DNA from: Devosia rhizoryzae
Lineage (GTDB): Bacteria; Pseudomonadota; Alphaproteobacteria; Rhizobiales; Devosiaceae
NCBI RefSeq assembly: GCF_016698665.1
Contig: NZ_CP068046.1
Span: forward strand, 2,418,001-2,482,000
DNA: 64,000 bases
Direction of reading: 5' to 3'
The notes beneath the pieces were generated by a model. It saw nothing but the letters and a program-made list of their open reading frames with translations. It was not told where the DNA came from and did not search any database. The position numbers and the translations under genes are program-made. Numbering within the stretch: position 1 is the first letter of the stretch; each line of letters starts with the position of its first letter. Below, piece after piece: positions 27,165-36,386 of this stretch.

Positions 27165-27716
27165 TTAGTTGATGAACGGGTCCCGGTTGGGCAGCAACTG
27201 CTGATACTGCCCGCGCCAATAAAGCAGCGGCTCCTGACCTGCCGTGAGTTCCACCGACCGTACGCGGCCGAGCACGATGGCATGGCTATGCCGCTCGATC
27301 GCTTCATCGAGTTCACACTCAATTACCGCCACAGCCGACTTCAATCCCAGCGTGCCGCTATCGAGGCGGTTCCACTCCGAGCCCACATATCGGTCATTTC
27401 CCTTGATGCCGCCGCGACCGGCGAAGCGGTCGGCAACGGCAGACTGGCTGTCGGCCAGGATGTTGACCGCGAAGGATTTGGCATCGCGCAAGGCAGGCCA
27501 GGATGATGAATCGCGATTAAGGCTTACCAGGATCGTAGGTGGTTCGACGGAGAAGGACGAAACTGACGTGGCCGTGAAGCCGGTACGATTTTCACCAGTG
27601 CCCACGGTGATGACGCTGACCGCACCTGCCAGGTTTCGCATGGCGTCCTTGAACTCGGCCACGTCCACTTGAGGCTCCAGAACCGGAAGATAGCTGGCAA
27701 AATCGACAATCGACAC
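27165..27716 (-). CDS. Flavin reductase family protein
   Basis: 183-residue FMN-binding split-barrel reductase that uses NAD(P)H to make FMNH2 for two-component monooxygenases. It has FKDAMRNLAGAVSVITVGTGENRTGFTATSVSSFSVEPPTILVSLNRDSSSWPALRDAKSFAVNIL, the standard N-terminal flavin-binding block, and SHAIVLGRVRSVEL near the end. GTG at 27716 is chosen because GGAG lies 7 bases upstream; a TTG further up is possible. It diverges from DUF3088 with operator-like site C in the gap, so it is likely the reductase for the LLM, NtaA-type and SsuD enzymes in this region. Confidence 0.9.
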   Translation of the reverse strand: MSIVDFASYLPVLEPQVDVAEFKDAMRNLAGAVSVITVGTGENRTGFTATSVSSFSVEPPTILVSLNRDSSSWPALRDAKSFAVNILADSQSAVADRFAGRGGIKGNDRYVGSEWNRLDSGTLGLKSAVAVIECELDEAIERHSHAIVLGRVRSVELTAGQEPLLYWRGQYQQLLPNRDPFIN

Positions 27717-27834
27717 GGGGGTACTCCGCAAAGAGAAAGCAGCTTATAGCGCAAGGCTAGCGCCCCTTGCCCCAGCGCGGGAGATCACCGAAGAGTACAG
27801 TTTCTCACGACCGCCGAACGAAATGAAATTTACG

Positions 27835-27851
27835 TCTATCATCTTTGTAGA
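27835..27851. promoter_or_regulatory. Operator-like inverted repeat (site C) in divergent promoter
   Basis: TCTAT-CATCTTT-GTAGA, one mismatch from TCTAC-N7-GTAGA. It lies between the divergent flavin reductase and DUF3088 genes and could control both. Confidence 0.62.
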
Positions 27852-27923
27852 CTAATGATGAACATGGTTTACTCTCTCCCCCATGAGGAGACGCACAAGG
27901 CGTCCAGGCGAGCGGAGCAGATG

Positions 27924-28295
27924 ATGGCCAAGGATAGGCTTTTCCTGATTGAACCAGGCTTTAATGCCGCTGACCGCGAGGACGGCCCCTTTGTTTGTCC
28001 GTTCTGCAACCAGGTCGAGGGCCTTTTGGCCAGCTTCCCCGATCGCGCTCGCAATCTCGAAATTACCCGCGCGCCCTTCGCCCGTCCCCGCCAGCAAGTG
28101 GTGGCGCTGGTCGGCGAGCACAATCAGGCGCTGCCCCTGCTCATCTTCGGAGAAGACGCGCCGGCCGACGCCAAGCACTTCGCCGAACTTAGTTTTGTAG
28201 CGGACACTGGCCGCATCCTCGAACTGCTCGCCGAGCGGCACGGCTTTCCAAACCTTTTCCGCCCGGCTCCGCCGGCGGCAGCCAAAGTTGCCTAG
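27924..28295 (+). CDS. DUF3088 family protein
   Basis: 123-residue thioredoxin-fold-like protein of unknown function. AKDRLFLIEPGF...GPFVCPFCNQVEGLLASFPDRARNLEITRAPFARPRQQVVALVGEHNQALPLLIF is the DUF3088 pattern and includes a CPFC dithiol motif. The second ATG (27924) is used: GGAG lies 6 bases upstream, and a start further up at 27855 would sit on the operator. CPFC plus the sulfur neighbourhood suggests a redox or thiol role. It is convergent with the Rrf2 gene, with 1 bp between the stops. Confidence 0.83.
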   Translation: MAKDRLFLIEPGFNAADREDGPFVCPFCNQVEGLLASFPDRARNLEITRAPFARPRQQVVALVGEHNQALPLLIFGEDAPADAKHFAELSFVADTGRILELLAERHGFPNLFRPAPPAAAKVA

Positions 28296-28296
28296 C

Positions 28297-28743
28297 TCAG
28301 GCCGACAAAGCCTGCGCGAGCTGCTCTTCGCTACCCATGGCGGCCATCTGCGTCAGGCTGGTCTTGTCGAGCACGTCGGCAATGGCATTTCGCACCTCGA
28401 GCATAAGGTGGCGAACCTGACAGGTTTCGACATCGCAATCGTGGCAGGGATGATAGCGCGTGCGGCTAGCGCAAGGGATCGGCGCCAGCGGGCCATCAAG
28501 GACGCGGACCACATGCCCAATCATGATCTCCTCGGCAGGTTTTGCCAGGCCATAACCGCCCAGCTTGCCTTTGCGGCTGCGCACGAAACCGGCATTGCGC
28601 AGCTCCGCAAGAATGGCATCGAGAAATTTTTTGGGTATGTTGTTTGCCTCGGCCAGCTGCGCGATACCCATCAGTTGCCCATGCGGCGCCCGCGACAAAG
28701 CCGACAAGGCTTTCAATCCATATTTGCCTTTTTTGGTGAGCAC
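28297..28743 (-). CDS. Rrf2 family transcriptional regulator
   Basis: 148-residue winged-helix regulator starting GTG at 28743 (VLTKKGKYGLKALSAL, the Rrf2 N-terminus). The HTH lies around 25-65 (IAQLAEANNIPKKFLDAILAELRNAGFVRSRKGKLGGYGLAKPAEEI). The C-terminal half carries four cysteines, Cys91, Cys100, Cys103 and Cys108, spaced C-x8-C-x2-C-x4-C. This differs from the IscR cluster-binding spacing but could bind metal, an Fe-S cluster or respond by thiol modification. The family includes CymR, the cysteine regulator of Firmicutes. It sits in the middle of the sulfur region and is the best candidate to read the TCTAC-N7-GTAGA sites. Confidence 0.9.
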   Translation of the reverse strand: MLTKKGKYGLKALSALSRAPHGQLMGIAQLAEANNIPKKFLDAILAELRNAGFVRSRKGKLGGYGLAKPAEEIMIGHVVRVLDGPLAPIPCASRTRYHPCHDCDVETCQVRHLMLEVRNAIADVLDKTSLTQMAAMGSEEQLAQALSA

Positions 28744-28789
28744 TGCTGACGATCCGGTAGACGACCGGACAAGCCGGCGGGCGCGCCCA

Positions 28790-28818
28790 GTTATAATGTT
28801 TCCCAAAAATCCCGACAA
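28790..28818 (-). promoter_or_regulatory. Putative promoter of the Rrf2 gene
   Basis: On the minus strand, TTGTCG (28818-28813), 17-bp spacer, TATAAC (28795-28790), about 47 bp upstream of the GTG. Good spacing and matches; unproven. Confidence 0.45.
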
Positions 28819-28839
28819 GACCCCCAGACCGACAACGCC

Positions 28840-29916
28840 ATGATCGCTCCACTGCTCACGTCCTTTTCAATCGGCGCCCTCAACTTCCCGAACCGCGTGG
28901 TGATGGCCCCCATGACCCGTCGCCGCGCTGCGTATGGGAAGCTGCCGACGGCGTTGATGGCGCAGTATTATGCGCAGCGCGCCAGTGCCGGGCTCATCAT
29001 CAGCGAGTCCATCGAGGTCGACCCCTTAAGCGGTCTTCAAGGTCCCACCCGGCCCGGGCTGTTCAATGAGAAGCAGCGCGATGCCTGGCTCCTGGTGACG
29101 CGGGCAGTGCATGAGGCCGGTGGCCGCATTTTTGCGCAGCTTTCCCATATGGGTCGGGCGGCTCATGCAAGCCAACTGGAACCCGGTGGCAGGGTTATCG
29201 CGCCATCGGCGATCGCCGCTTCGGGGCAGATCTATACGGCAAAAGGCCCAGTGCCGTACGAGACGCCGGCCGAACTTGATACCACCGACATCGCAACCCT
29301 GGTGCAACAGTACGCTCTGGCCGCCGCGCTGGCGCAGGAGGCAGAGTTTGACGGGGTCGAACTCCATGGGGCCAATGGCTATCTGATCGACCAATTTCTT
29401 CGCGATGCGAGCAACCAACGGATTGACCATTATGGCGGGTCCGCCGCCAACCGCGCTCGGTTCCTGCTCGAAATCTTCGATGCTGTCAGTCAGGTCTGGC
29501 CACGCTCGCAGATCGGCGTGCGAGTGTCCCCGACCAACACATTTCAAGGCATGGGCGACAGCGATCCAGTGGCCCATTTCACTGCCATTGCCCAACTGCT
29601 AAGTGCCAGGGCACCAGCCTATCTGCATGTGGTGGAGCCGCCCGTGCAACCCGAGGGCGTACCTTACGTCGCCGGAGCGATCCGCGCCAACTTCACCGGG
29701 CCTCTGATCCTCGCCGGGAAATTCGGTTTAGCGACCGGCAACGCCGCTATCGAGACCGGCCGTGCCGATCTCGTCGCTTTCGGAGAAAGCTTTCTCGCCA
29801 ATCCGGACCTGCCGCAGCGCTTCCTCAGCGGGGCCGCGCTCAACGAACCCGACAAAGCGACATTTTACACTTCGGGCGAGGCGGGCTACACCGACTATCC
29901 CTTCGCGCAAGGCTAA
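28840..29916 (+). CDS. Alkene reductase, Old Yellow Enzyme family
   Basis: 358-residue FMN ene-reductase, a TIM barrel. Key parts are [13 protein letters not shown], the substrate-binding His/Asn pair in [42 protein letters not shown], and [15 protein letters not shown] for FMN phosphate binding. OYEs reduce activated C=C bonds with NAD(P)H and often act in electrophile detoxification. It diverges from the Rrf2 gene and overlaps the convergent SsuD gene by 4 bases at its end. A role in the sulfur region is not obvious; it may protect thiols from electrophiles. Confidence 0.92.
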   Translation: MIAPLLTSFSIGALNFPNRVVMAPMTRRRAAYGKLPTALMAQYYAQRASAGLIISESIEVDPLSGLQGPTRPGLFNEKQRDAWLLVTRAVHEAGGRIFAQLSHMGRAAHASQLEPGGRVIAPSAIAASGQIYTAKGPVPYETPAELDTTDIATLVQQYALAAALAQEAEFDGVELHGANGYLIDQFLRDASNQRIDHYGGSAANRARFLLEIFDAVSQVWPRSQIGVRVSPTNTFQGMGDSDPVAHFTAIAQLLSARAPAYLHVVEPPVQPEGVPYVAGAIRANFTGPLILAGKFGLATGNAAIETGRADLVAFGESFLANPDLPQRFLSGAALNEPDKATFYTSGEAGYTDYPFAQG

Positions 29917-31058
29917 ACCCGGATTTGCTCCTTGCCGTGGAAGCCGACGGAGAACTCGTTGCTGACGGTTTCGACAAGGGTCTGCTTCTTGTTGCCCAGA
30001 CCCAGCGCCGGGAACAACAGTTCGGCGACGCGATAGCTTTCCTCGAGATGCGGATAGCCGGAGCCGATGACGAGATCGATGCCGGCCTCTTGGTATTCGC
30101 GCAGGCGCTCGGCGACTTGGTCTGGCGTTCCCACCAGCGCCGTGCCGGCGCCATTGCGAACGAGGCCGACACCGGCCCAAAGGTTGGGTGCGACGAGGAG
30201 CTTGTTGCGATCGCCGCCATGGAGGTCGGCCATGCGACGCTGGCCGACGCTGTCCATCTGCTGGGTGAAGCGGGCTTGCGCTGCCGCGATTTGGCTATCG
30301 GACACCTTGCTGATCAGCCGATCGGCTTCGCGCCACGCTTCTTCCTCGGTCTCGCGCACGATGAAGTGGAGCCGAATGCCGAAGCGCAGCTTGCGGCCCC
30401 GTGCTGTCGCCTTGGCCTGCGCGGCAGCGACCTTTTCGGCAACCTGGGCCACCGGCTCACCCCAGGTGAGATAGGTGTCGATCTGTTCGGCCGCGAGCTC
30501 CTGCCCGGCATCGGAAGAGCCGCCGAGATAGATCGGCGGGTGGGATTGCTGGACTGCGCGCTGGTCGAGGCGACCGCCTTCGACACGATAATGCTTGCCG
30601 TGAAAATCAACAGTTTCGCCGGACAGGAGGCGGCGGAAGATGGTGAGGAATTCGGCCGCCTGTTCATAGCGTTCGCCGTGGGGCAGGAACACGCCGTCCC
30701 CGGCAAGCTCCACCGGATTGCCACCAACCACGACGTTGAGCAGCAGGCGACCATTGCTCAGCCGGTCGAGCGCGGCGGCCTGACGGGCGGCAAAGGTCGG
30801 CAGGGTGACGCCGGGACGCAGGGCAACGAGGTATTTAAGCCGCTCGGTGACAGTGGCGAGACCCGTGGCGGTAATCCAGGACTCTTCGCAGTTCTGGCCG
30901 GTCGGCAGTAGCACGCCTTCGTAGCCCAACTGGTCGGCTGCCTGGGCGATCTGCTTGAAATAGCGGAAATCGGGCTGCCGCTCGCCATCGCCCGAGCCAA
31001 GGTAGCGGCCATCGCCATGGGTGGGGATGAACCAGAAGAAGTCGAGTGGTTTGCTCAT
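29913..31058 (-). CDS. ssuD: FMNH2-dependent alkanesulfonate monooxygenase
   Basis: 381-residue LLM enzyme that cleaves alkanesulfonates to aldehyde and sulfite with FMNH2 and O2. It begins [15 protein letters not shown] and has [33 protein letters not shown] (with the active-site Cys region), [43 protein letters not shown] and [18 protein letters not shown] at 31058 is chosen; the frame open upstream lies inside the permease gene. It is last in the tauA-tauB-tauC-ssuD operon. FMNH2 is probably supplied by the reductase at 27165. Confidence 0.95.
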   Translation of the reverse strand: MSKPLDFFWFIPTHGDGRYLGSGDGERQPDFRYFKQIAQAADQLGYEGVLLPTGQNCEESWITATGLATVTERLKYLVALRPGVTLPTFAARQAAALDRLSNGRLLLNVVVGGNPVELAGDGVFLPHGERYEQAAEFLTIFRRLLSGETVDFHGKHYRVEGGRLDQRAVQQSHPPIYLGGSSDAGQELAAEQIDTYLTWGEPVAQVAEKVAAAQAKATARGRKLRFGIRLHFIVRETEEEAWREADRLISKVSDSQIAAAQARFTQQMDSVGQRRMADLHGGDRNKLLVAPNLWAGVGLVRNGAGTALVGTPDQVAERLREYQEAGIDLVIGSGYPHLEESYRVAELLFPALGLGNKKQTLVETVSNEFSVGFHGKEQIRV

Positions 31059-31063
31059 GGCGC

Positions 31064-31900
31064 TCACTGATTGCGGGACCAGGGCACATAGCGGCGCTCG
31101 ATGAAGCGCAGCAACGCTTCGAAGGCAAAGGCTATGGCCGAAATAACGAGGATGCCGGCGATGACGACATCGGTGACGAGGAACTGCGCGGCCGACTGGA
31201 TCATGTAGCCAAGCCCCCGGCCTGCGGCGACGAGTTCGGCCGCCACCAAAGTGGTCCACCCGGCGCCAAGGGCAATGCGAATGCCGGTCAGGATTGAGGG
31301 AACTGCCGCGGGCAAAAGCACATGGGTCAAAAGCTGGAGCGGTGTCGCGCCAAAGGCCCGCGCGGCATTGACCTGGCTTTTGGAGGCAGAGCGCACGCCG
31401 GCGGCCGTGGAAATGATGATGGCTGGTGCCATTGAAAGAGCAATGACCAGCACCTTGCTGGTTTCGCCGATGCCGAACCAGATGATGACCAGCGGCAGGT
31501 AGGCGAGCGGCGGAAGCGGGCGCAGGAACTCTACGATCGGGTCGAGTACGCCGCGACCGGTGGGACTTGTGGCGATCAGGAGGCCAGCCGGAACGCCAAC
31601 AAGCACCGAGAAGAACAGGGCCGAAAAAACGCGCCAAAGGCTCGCGCCGATATGCTGGAGCAGCGTGCTGTCGACATAGCCGGTGTGAAATAGGCGGAGG
31701 AAGGCGGAAAGGATCGATGCCGGCGGCGGTAGAAAGACCGGCGAGACCCAACCGGACGTGCTGGCCACATGCCAAAGCGCGATCACGAAGGCGGTGACGC
31801 CCAGGCCTGCGAGGGCCGGCAGCGCCTTGCGCCACCGGCGGGTCTTGGCCCGGTCGCGTTCTGCCTGAGAGAGGGGAGCCGCTTCAGTCGCCACGGTCAT
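31064..31900 (-). CDS. Sulfonate/taurine ABC transporter permease
   Basis: 278-residue SsuC/TauC-type permease from the ATG at 31900, which overlaps the ATPase stop (ATGA). About six membrane segments; the EAA-type loop is [86 protein letters not shown] is typical of the NitT/TauT group. It works with the ATPase at 31897 and the binding protein at 32770. Confidence 0.93.
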   Translation of the reverse strand: MTVATEAAPLSQAERDRAKTRRWRKALPALAGLGVTAFVIALWHVASTSGWVSPVFLPPPASILSAFLRLFHTGYVDSTLLQHIGASLWRVFSALFFSVLVGVPAGLLIATSPTGRGVLDPIVEFLRPLPPLAYLPLVIIWFGIGETSKVLVIALSMAPAIIISTAAGVRSASKSQVNAARAFGATPLQLLTHVLLPAAVPSILTGIRIALGAGWTTLVAAELVAAGRGLGYMIQSAAQFLVTDVVIAGILVISAIAFAFEALLRFIERRYVPWSRNQ

Positions 31901-32679
31901 GCTGCCACCTCGTAGTCCGGGCGATGGATGGCCGCGATCAGCTCTTCGCGCGCCGCAACGAAGGCGGGTTCGGATTTCAGGGCACGGGCGTTCTCGCCCG
32001 CAAGGAAGCGGCGACCGAATTCGAAATCTTGCGTCAAGGCGATGCGGCCGGGATTGGCAGCCAGAACCACGACGCGCGTCGCGAGGAACAAGGCTTCTTC
32101 CACCGAGTGGGTGATCAGCAGCGCGCCGGTGCCCGAGCGGCTCCAAACCGTCAGCAGGAGCTCCTGCATCTGGTCGCGGGTCATGGCGTCGAGTGCGCCC
32201 AAGGGCTCGTCCATCAGCAGGAATTCGGGCTCAGCCGCAAGCGCCCGCGCGATGCCCACACGCTGCCGCATGCCGCCGGACAGCTCCCAGATTTTTTTGT
32301 CGCCCTGACCGCCGAGGCCGACATCGGCGAGCAGCGCATCGGCGCTGGCATTGCGTTCGTCGCGCGAAACGCCGCGAAGTTTGAGCGGAAATGCGACGTT
32401 GTCGCGCGCGTTGGACCAGGCAAATAGCGCATCATCCTGGAAGACCACGGCGCGCTCCGCCGAGGGGCCGGTGACATCCTTGCCATCAAGGATGATGCGG
32501 CCATGGTTCGGCTCGAGGAAACCCGCCGCGAGGTTGAGTAGACTGGTCTTGCCCGATCCCGATTGGCCAAGCACGACGACAAAATCACCCTTGCCGATGC
32601 CAAGGGTGACGCGATCGAGCACGTTGGTTCGAGCGCCTTCATAGACAAAGGAAACGGCGTTGAGGCGAAGTTCGGACAT
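31897..32679 (-). CDS. Sulfonate/taurine ABC transporter ATP-binding protein
   Basis: 260-residue ATPase of the TauB/SsuB group. Walker A is LGQSGSGKTSLLN, then QDDALFAWSNARDNVAFPLKLRGV, a TauB-like Q-loop region, signature ELSGGMRQRVGIARAL, Walker B LLMDEPLGALD and switch ITHSVEEALFLATRV. The second gene of the operon, it is separated from the binding-protein gene by a 10-bp-stem hairpin, which probably lowers expression relative to the receptor. Confidence 0.93.
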   Translation of the reverse strand: MSELRLNAVSFVYEGARTNVLDRVTLGIGKGDFVVVLGQSGSGKTSLLNLAAGFLEPNHGRIILDGKDVTGPSAERAVVFQDDALFAWSNARDNVAFPLKLRGVSRDERNASADALLADVGLGGQGDKKIWELSGGMRQRVGIARALAAEPEFLLMDEPLGALDAMTRDQMQELLLTVWSRSGTGALLITHSVEEALFLATRVVVLAANPGRIALTQDFEFGRRFLAGENARALKSEPAFVAAREELIAAIHRPDYEVAA

Positions 32680-32703
32680 TGGACGCTCCGAAAAACATAG
32701 GAA

Positions 32704-32731
32704 CGCTGCCGCCCAAGGGAAGGCGGCAGCG
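32704..32731 (-). other. Intra-operon stem-loop after the sulfonate-binding protein gene
   Basis: Perfect 10-bp stem CGCTGCCGCC / GGCGGCAGCG with an 8-nt loop between the binding-protein stop and the ATPase start. There is no U-tract. Placement matches mRNA-stabilising hairpins that favour binding-protein expression. Confidence 0.5.
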
Positions 32732-32769
32732 CACGGGTCGGGCGACAGGAGGGCACCCGATCTCGGTGT

Positions 32770-33768
32770 TTATTGGCCGATGGCGGCTTCGACGAACTTG
32801 GTGGTCACGGCACCGGAATAATCCGGCAAAGCTGCCGAGATACGGCCCTGCTCCACAAGAAAGGCAGCGGTTGCGGCGATGGCTTCGGTGGTGCCACCGC
32901 CCAGGAAGTCAGCACTGGCCTGCTGTTCGAGCGAGGGGAACACATAGCCCTTGAGCAGCAACGGAACGTCGGCGGCATTGGCGCCGGAAAGCTCGGCGAT
33001 CTTGCCGGCCTCAGCGGACTCGGCGTTCCAGGCTTCGGGATCTGCGAGATAGGCGGCATAGGCGTCGCCCGTCACCTTGACGAAGGCTTCGACCACGTCC
33101 GGGTTTGCTTCGGCATATTCCTTGCGGACGATCCAGGCGTCAAAGGTCGGGCCGCCCCATTCTGCGACATCGGCGCTGTCGGCCAGGACGGTGCCGCCGG
33201 TTGACTTGATCTGGGTCAGGACGGGATCCCAGACATAGGCGCCGTCGATGTCACCGCGCTCCCAGGCAGCAGCGATTTCTGGCGGACGAAGGTTGAGGAT
33301 TTCGACGCTGCCGGCATCCACGCCCCAGTGCTTGAGCGCGGTGAGCAGGCTGTAATGGGCGGTGGACACAAACGGCGTGGCGATCTTCTTGCCGGCGAGT
33401 TCTTCAGGCGTCGTGACGCCCTTGACCGCCAGCGCTTCGGCTTCGGCGATGTTGCCGACGACGAAAATGGTCTCGATCGGCAGCTGCTGGCTGACAGCAA
33501 CGGTGAGCGGGCTCGAGCCGACATAACCGATGTCGATGGAGCCCGAAGCAATGGCGGCGACAACGTCGGCGCCACCTTCGAAGCGGTTCCAGGTCACGGT
33601 CGCGCCGGTGGCTTGCTCATAGGTGCCATCGGCCTGCGGCACGCGGCTCGGCTCCACGATCGGCTGCCAGCCGATCCGCAGATCGACGGCAGAGGCGGCG
33701 ACGGTGCCCAGCGATGTGAGGGCGACGCTAGCCAGCATGACTTTAAGGAGATTACGCGCAATGTTCAT
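32770..33768 (-). CDS. Taurine/sulfonate ABC transporter substrate-binding protein (TauA type)
   Basis: 332-residue periplasmic receptor with signal peptide (1-27, cleavage after ASA). It has LRIGWQPIVEPSRVPQADGTYEQATGATVTWNRFEGGADVVAAIASGSIDIGYVGSSPLTVAVSQQLPIETIFVV, the TauA pattern, and FVSTAHYSLLTALKHWG and VWDPVLTQIKSTGGTVL. It is first in the operon with tauB-, tauC- and ssuD-like genes. The TauA-like receptor paired with SsuD rather than the dioxygenase TauD means the imported sulfonate is desulfonated by flavin chemistry. Degenerate operator site D lies 87 bp upstream. Confidence 0.92.
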   Translation of the reverse strand: MNIARNLLKVMLASVALTSLGTVAASAVDLRIGWQPIVEPSRVPQADGTYEQATGATVTWNRFEGGADVVAAIASGSIDIGYVGSSPLTVAVSQQLPIETIFVVGNIAEAEALAVKGVTTPEELAGKKIATPFVSTAHYSLLTALKHWGVDAGSVEILNLRPPEIAAAWERGDIDGAYVWDPVLTQIKSTGGTVLADSADVAEWGGPTFDAWIVRKEYAEANPDVVEAFVKVTGDAYAAYLADPEAWNAESAEAGKIAELSGANAADVPLLLKGYVFPSLEQQASADFLGGGTTEAIAATAAFLVEQGRISAALPDYSGAVTTKFVEAAIGQ

Positions 33769-34308
33769 TCAGCTATCCGGCAAGCCCTTTCCGAGCTGCC
33801 GCCCCATTTGATGACGCCGCGTGATCATCACCGGCCCATGCAAATGTGGATTAGACTACTGAGTTTATCGAGTAAGTTGCATCGCTTGCTTCTCTTGCTT
33901 AGGGAAATGCTTTTTGGCTCCTTATCAGCGCCGCGATAAAATCGTTCGCCTCGGTAGAAGGTGTCGTCGCCGTTCCACAGCAGCAACGAGATGTGCACTG
34001 CAGCGATGAAACCGAACGCTAGCCCTACGGTCACGCCTTCTTAGCGTCTGCAGGATGCTCTTGCGCAACCACGCTGTGTCACGGGCCTGTGGGGCTTTAT
34101 GCGTTTGAAAACGGCACCCGAAAACGGCTCCTCGGCGTTCCTTGAGTTTAGCGCAGTGCGTCCAAGCAGCAGAGCTATCGCCAGTCGCGATCTTGGGTGC
34201 AAGGCCGGGCACTCGAATAGCCAACTGACCTGGCCCCTTGGCTCGCTCCGCGGAAAAGGCTGGCATGCTCCCGACCTTCCATTTAAGGGAAGCCTTAGGG
34301 GGAACGGC
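33769..34308. other. 540-bp divergent intergenic region
   Basis: Lies between the taurine-type operon (minus) and the DUF2946 gene (plus). Apart from degenerate operator site D (33855-33871) I find no supported gene; open frames here on both strands have no recognisable protein features. Confidence 0.45.
33855..33871. promoter_or_regulatory. Degenerate operator-like repeat (site D)
   Basis: ACTAC-TGAGTTT-ATCGA, 7 of 10 arm positions matching TCTAC-N7-GTAGA, upstream of the taurine-type operon. Weaker than the other copies; included because gene content agrees. Confidence 0.35.
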
Positions 34309-34662
34309 ATGGCTCAGATAAAGCCATATTTTGAAGAGGTGATGCGAGCACTGCTTGTGCTTGCGCTGGTCCTTCTCAACCTCGCCAACGCTCCAGCTCC
34401 AGCCGTTGCGCATGATGGCTTCGCCTTCACAAGTGCCGCAATCGTCTTCTGCGGGGATGACGGTTCCGACGGAAGGTTCTCCCACGCCCCGTGCCACGCT
34501 TGCCGCGTCGGTGCTGATGTCGCTTTGCCACCTCCGCCTTGCGATGCCGTGACGGTCATCCTCAGGGCTGTTCCTGTTATCTACTCACCCGCCGAACCGG
34601 CTCCTCAAGACAACCTCGACCTGGTCGTCAATCGCAACCGCGGACCGCCTCCGCCAGCCTGA
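34309..34662 (+). CDS. DUF2946-like exported protein
   Basis: 117 residues from the ATG at 34309, which follows a GGGGGAA site. There is a hydrophobic N-terminal segment (RALLVLALVLLNLANAPAP, signal peptide or anchor), then FCGDDGSDGRFSHAPCHACRVGADVALPPPP with a CxxC (CHAC) close to His, and a Pro-rich tail. This matches the DUF2946 layout, a small family often beside copper or heme genes. It precedes the PepSY gene on the same strand. Metal handling is inferred from the His/Cys motif and the neighbour. Confidence 0.65.
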   Translation: MAQIKPYFEEVMRALLVLALVLLNLANAPAPAVAHDGFAFTSAAIVFCGDDGSDGRFSHAPCHACRVGADVALPPPPCDAVTVILRAVPVIYSPAEPAPQDNLDLVVNRNRGPPPPA

Positions 34663-34722
34663 GCTCTACTGCACCCACGTTTCCTTCATGTCGCTTCGGC
34701 GCGTGAACGCTCAGGATCTATC

Positions 34723-36141
34723 ATGACTATCAGCTCCGCAGAGGGCGCCCGGCAGGACAGCCGCGCCAGCTCTCGTCTCTATCGCGCCGTCTGGCGCTGG
34801 CATTTTTATGCCGGCCTCGTCGTCGTTCCCTTCTTCATTCTCCTGGCCAGCACCGGCATGATCATGCTCTACGGGAATTCCGTCGAGACCATGCTTGGAC
34901 CGCGCCATCTGGTGGGCAATGCCGCCGCGCCTGTGCCGATAGTCGAGCAAGCTGCAGCTGCGGCAGCCGCGCTTCCGGGCGGCAACCTCACCATGTATGT
35001 CGAGGCGCCGGCGCCCAACTTGGCCAACAAGTTCATGGTAGCCGCCGAGGACGGCACCCACATCGTGGCCGTCGACCCGAACGACGCAACGGTGGTCGCG
35101 GACTACCGCCAGGACAGCGTCCTGTTCAACTGGGCATCCAAAATCCATGGCACGCTGCTGCTCGGTGACTTCGGTGACCGGGTGCTTGAGATCGCTGCCG
35201 GCCTCGGTATCGTCCTGCTGCTCACCGGTCTCTACATGTGGTGGCCACGTGGCGCGAGATCCTGGGGCAAGGCGTTGCTGCCCCGTCTGACCAAGAGCCG
35301 TGCTCTGTGGCGGGACCTGCACATGAGCACAGGCTTCTACTTTGCCATTGTGCTCTTGTTCTTCCTTTTTACCGGGCTGGCTTGGACCGGCATCTGGGGC
35401 ACTCAGATCGTGCAAGCCTGGAACACGTTTCCTGCCGAAAAACTTGGGGCACCCGTGTCGGACGTGACCCATGCCAGCCTGAACCACGGCGACGAGCACG
35501 ACGTGCCATGGACGCTTGAGCAGACGCCGATGCCAGTGTCGGCAGCTCACGACCACAGTGCGATGGGGATGGATCATTCCGGCATGAACATGGACATGGC
35601 TGCTGCCGGGCCGGTCACTCTCGACACGGTCGCTGCGACAGCCCGAGAGATAGGTTTTGAAGGCCAGTTCAGGGTCAACCTGCCCGCCGATGAAACCGGT
35701 GTCTTCACCATTTCCACCGACAGCAACAGCGGGGACAGCTCCAATCCCTTCGGCGACCGCACCGTCCACATAGACCAATATTCCGGTGAGGTCATAAGCG
35801 AGGTGGCGTTCGCAGACTATGGGCTCGGCGGCAAGGCCATGGCCGCGGGTATCGCACTGCACCAAGGCAATCTGGGCTGGTGGAACATCGCCCTCAACTT
35901 GCTTTTTTGCTCTGCGATTATCCTGATGGCTGTTTCCGGCGTCGTCATGTGGTGGAAGCGCCGCCCCAAGGGTAAGGTGGCTGCGCCACTCTACCCAAAG
36001 CAGTATCGAGCACCTTTAGGCGTCATCATCATAGCGCTTTCAGTTTGTGTAGCGTTTCCACTCACCGGCGCAGCAATCGTGGTGTTCGCGCTTATCGACT
36101 TGCTTCTGCCGCGCCGCTTGAAGGAAACTGGAGCAGGCTAG
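34723..36141 (+). CDS. PepSY-associated membrane protein with His/Met-rich insert
   Basis: 472-residue inner-membrane protein of the PepSY_TM group, with membrane segments near 28-50, 155-173, 205-228, ~375-395 and ~415-440. LHMSTGFYFAIVLLFFLFTGLAWTGIWG and IHGTLLLGDFGDRVLEIAAGLGIVLLLTGLYMWWPR are typical. Residues ~249-292 form a periplasmic insert full of His and Met (HDHSAMGMDHSGMNMDM), a copper-binding type composition. Family members are linked to reductive metal or siderophore handling; copper is favoured here. Co-directional with DUF2946. Confidence 0.85.
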   Translation: MTISSAEGARQDSRASSRLYRAVWRWHFYAGLVVVPFFILLASTGMIMLYGNSVETMLGPRHLVGNAAAPVPIVEQAAAAAAALPGGNLTMYVEAPAPNLANKFMVAAEDGTHIVAVDPNDATVVADYRQDSVLFNWASKIHGTLLLGDFGDRVLEIAAGLGIVLLLTGLYMWWPRGARSWGKALLPRLTKSRALWRDLHMSTGFYFAIVLLFFLFTGLAWTGIWGTQIVQAWNTFPAEKLGAPVSDVTHASLNHGDEHDVPWTLEQTPMPVSAAHDHSAMGMDHSGMNMDMAAAGPVTLDTVAATAREIGFEGQFRVNLPADETGVFTISTDSNSGDSSNPFGDRTVHIDQYSGEVISEVAFADYGLGGKAMAAGIALHQGNLGWWNIALNLLFCSAIILMAVSGVVMWWKRRPKGKVAAPLYPKQYRAPLGVIIIALSVCVAFPLTGAAIVVFALIDLLLPRRLKETGAG

Positions 36142-36386
36142 TCAGTCGGGATAAGGGTGGCCGGTTCGGACCGGTCACCAATCCTTTCCGCATATGGCAC
36201 CTGCTCAAATCAGACCGCTCGCTTGCTACTGAGGTCATTGGCCTGCGCTAGCTAAGGACTACGGTTGCACTGCCGGGCAAGGAGGGGCACACGTGGCTAT
36301 CGATCCGCCTGGAACAAGGCGTCCCCGCCCTTCCATGGGTCCTCGCACGACAGGAACGTGGCGCCCCTTCCGTTCAAGGATGCAAG

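Noticed and set aside
29913..31835. 640-codon version of SsuD
   Set aside because: Residues before MSKPLDFFW overlap the permease gene in another frame; the family starts at 31058.
33925..34497. 190-codon minus-strand frame between the taurine operon and DUF2946
   Set aside because: No recognisable domain, atypical composition, and it overlaps the better-supported DUF2946 gene.
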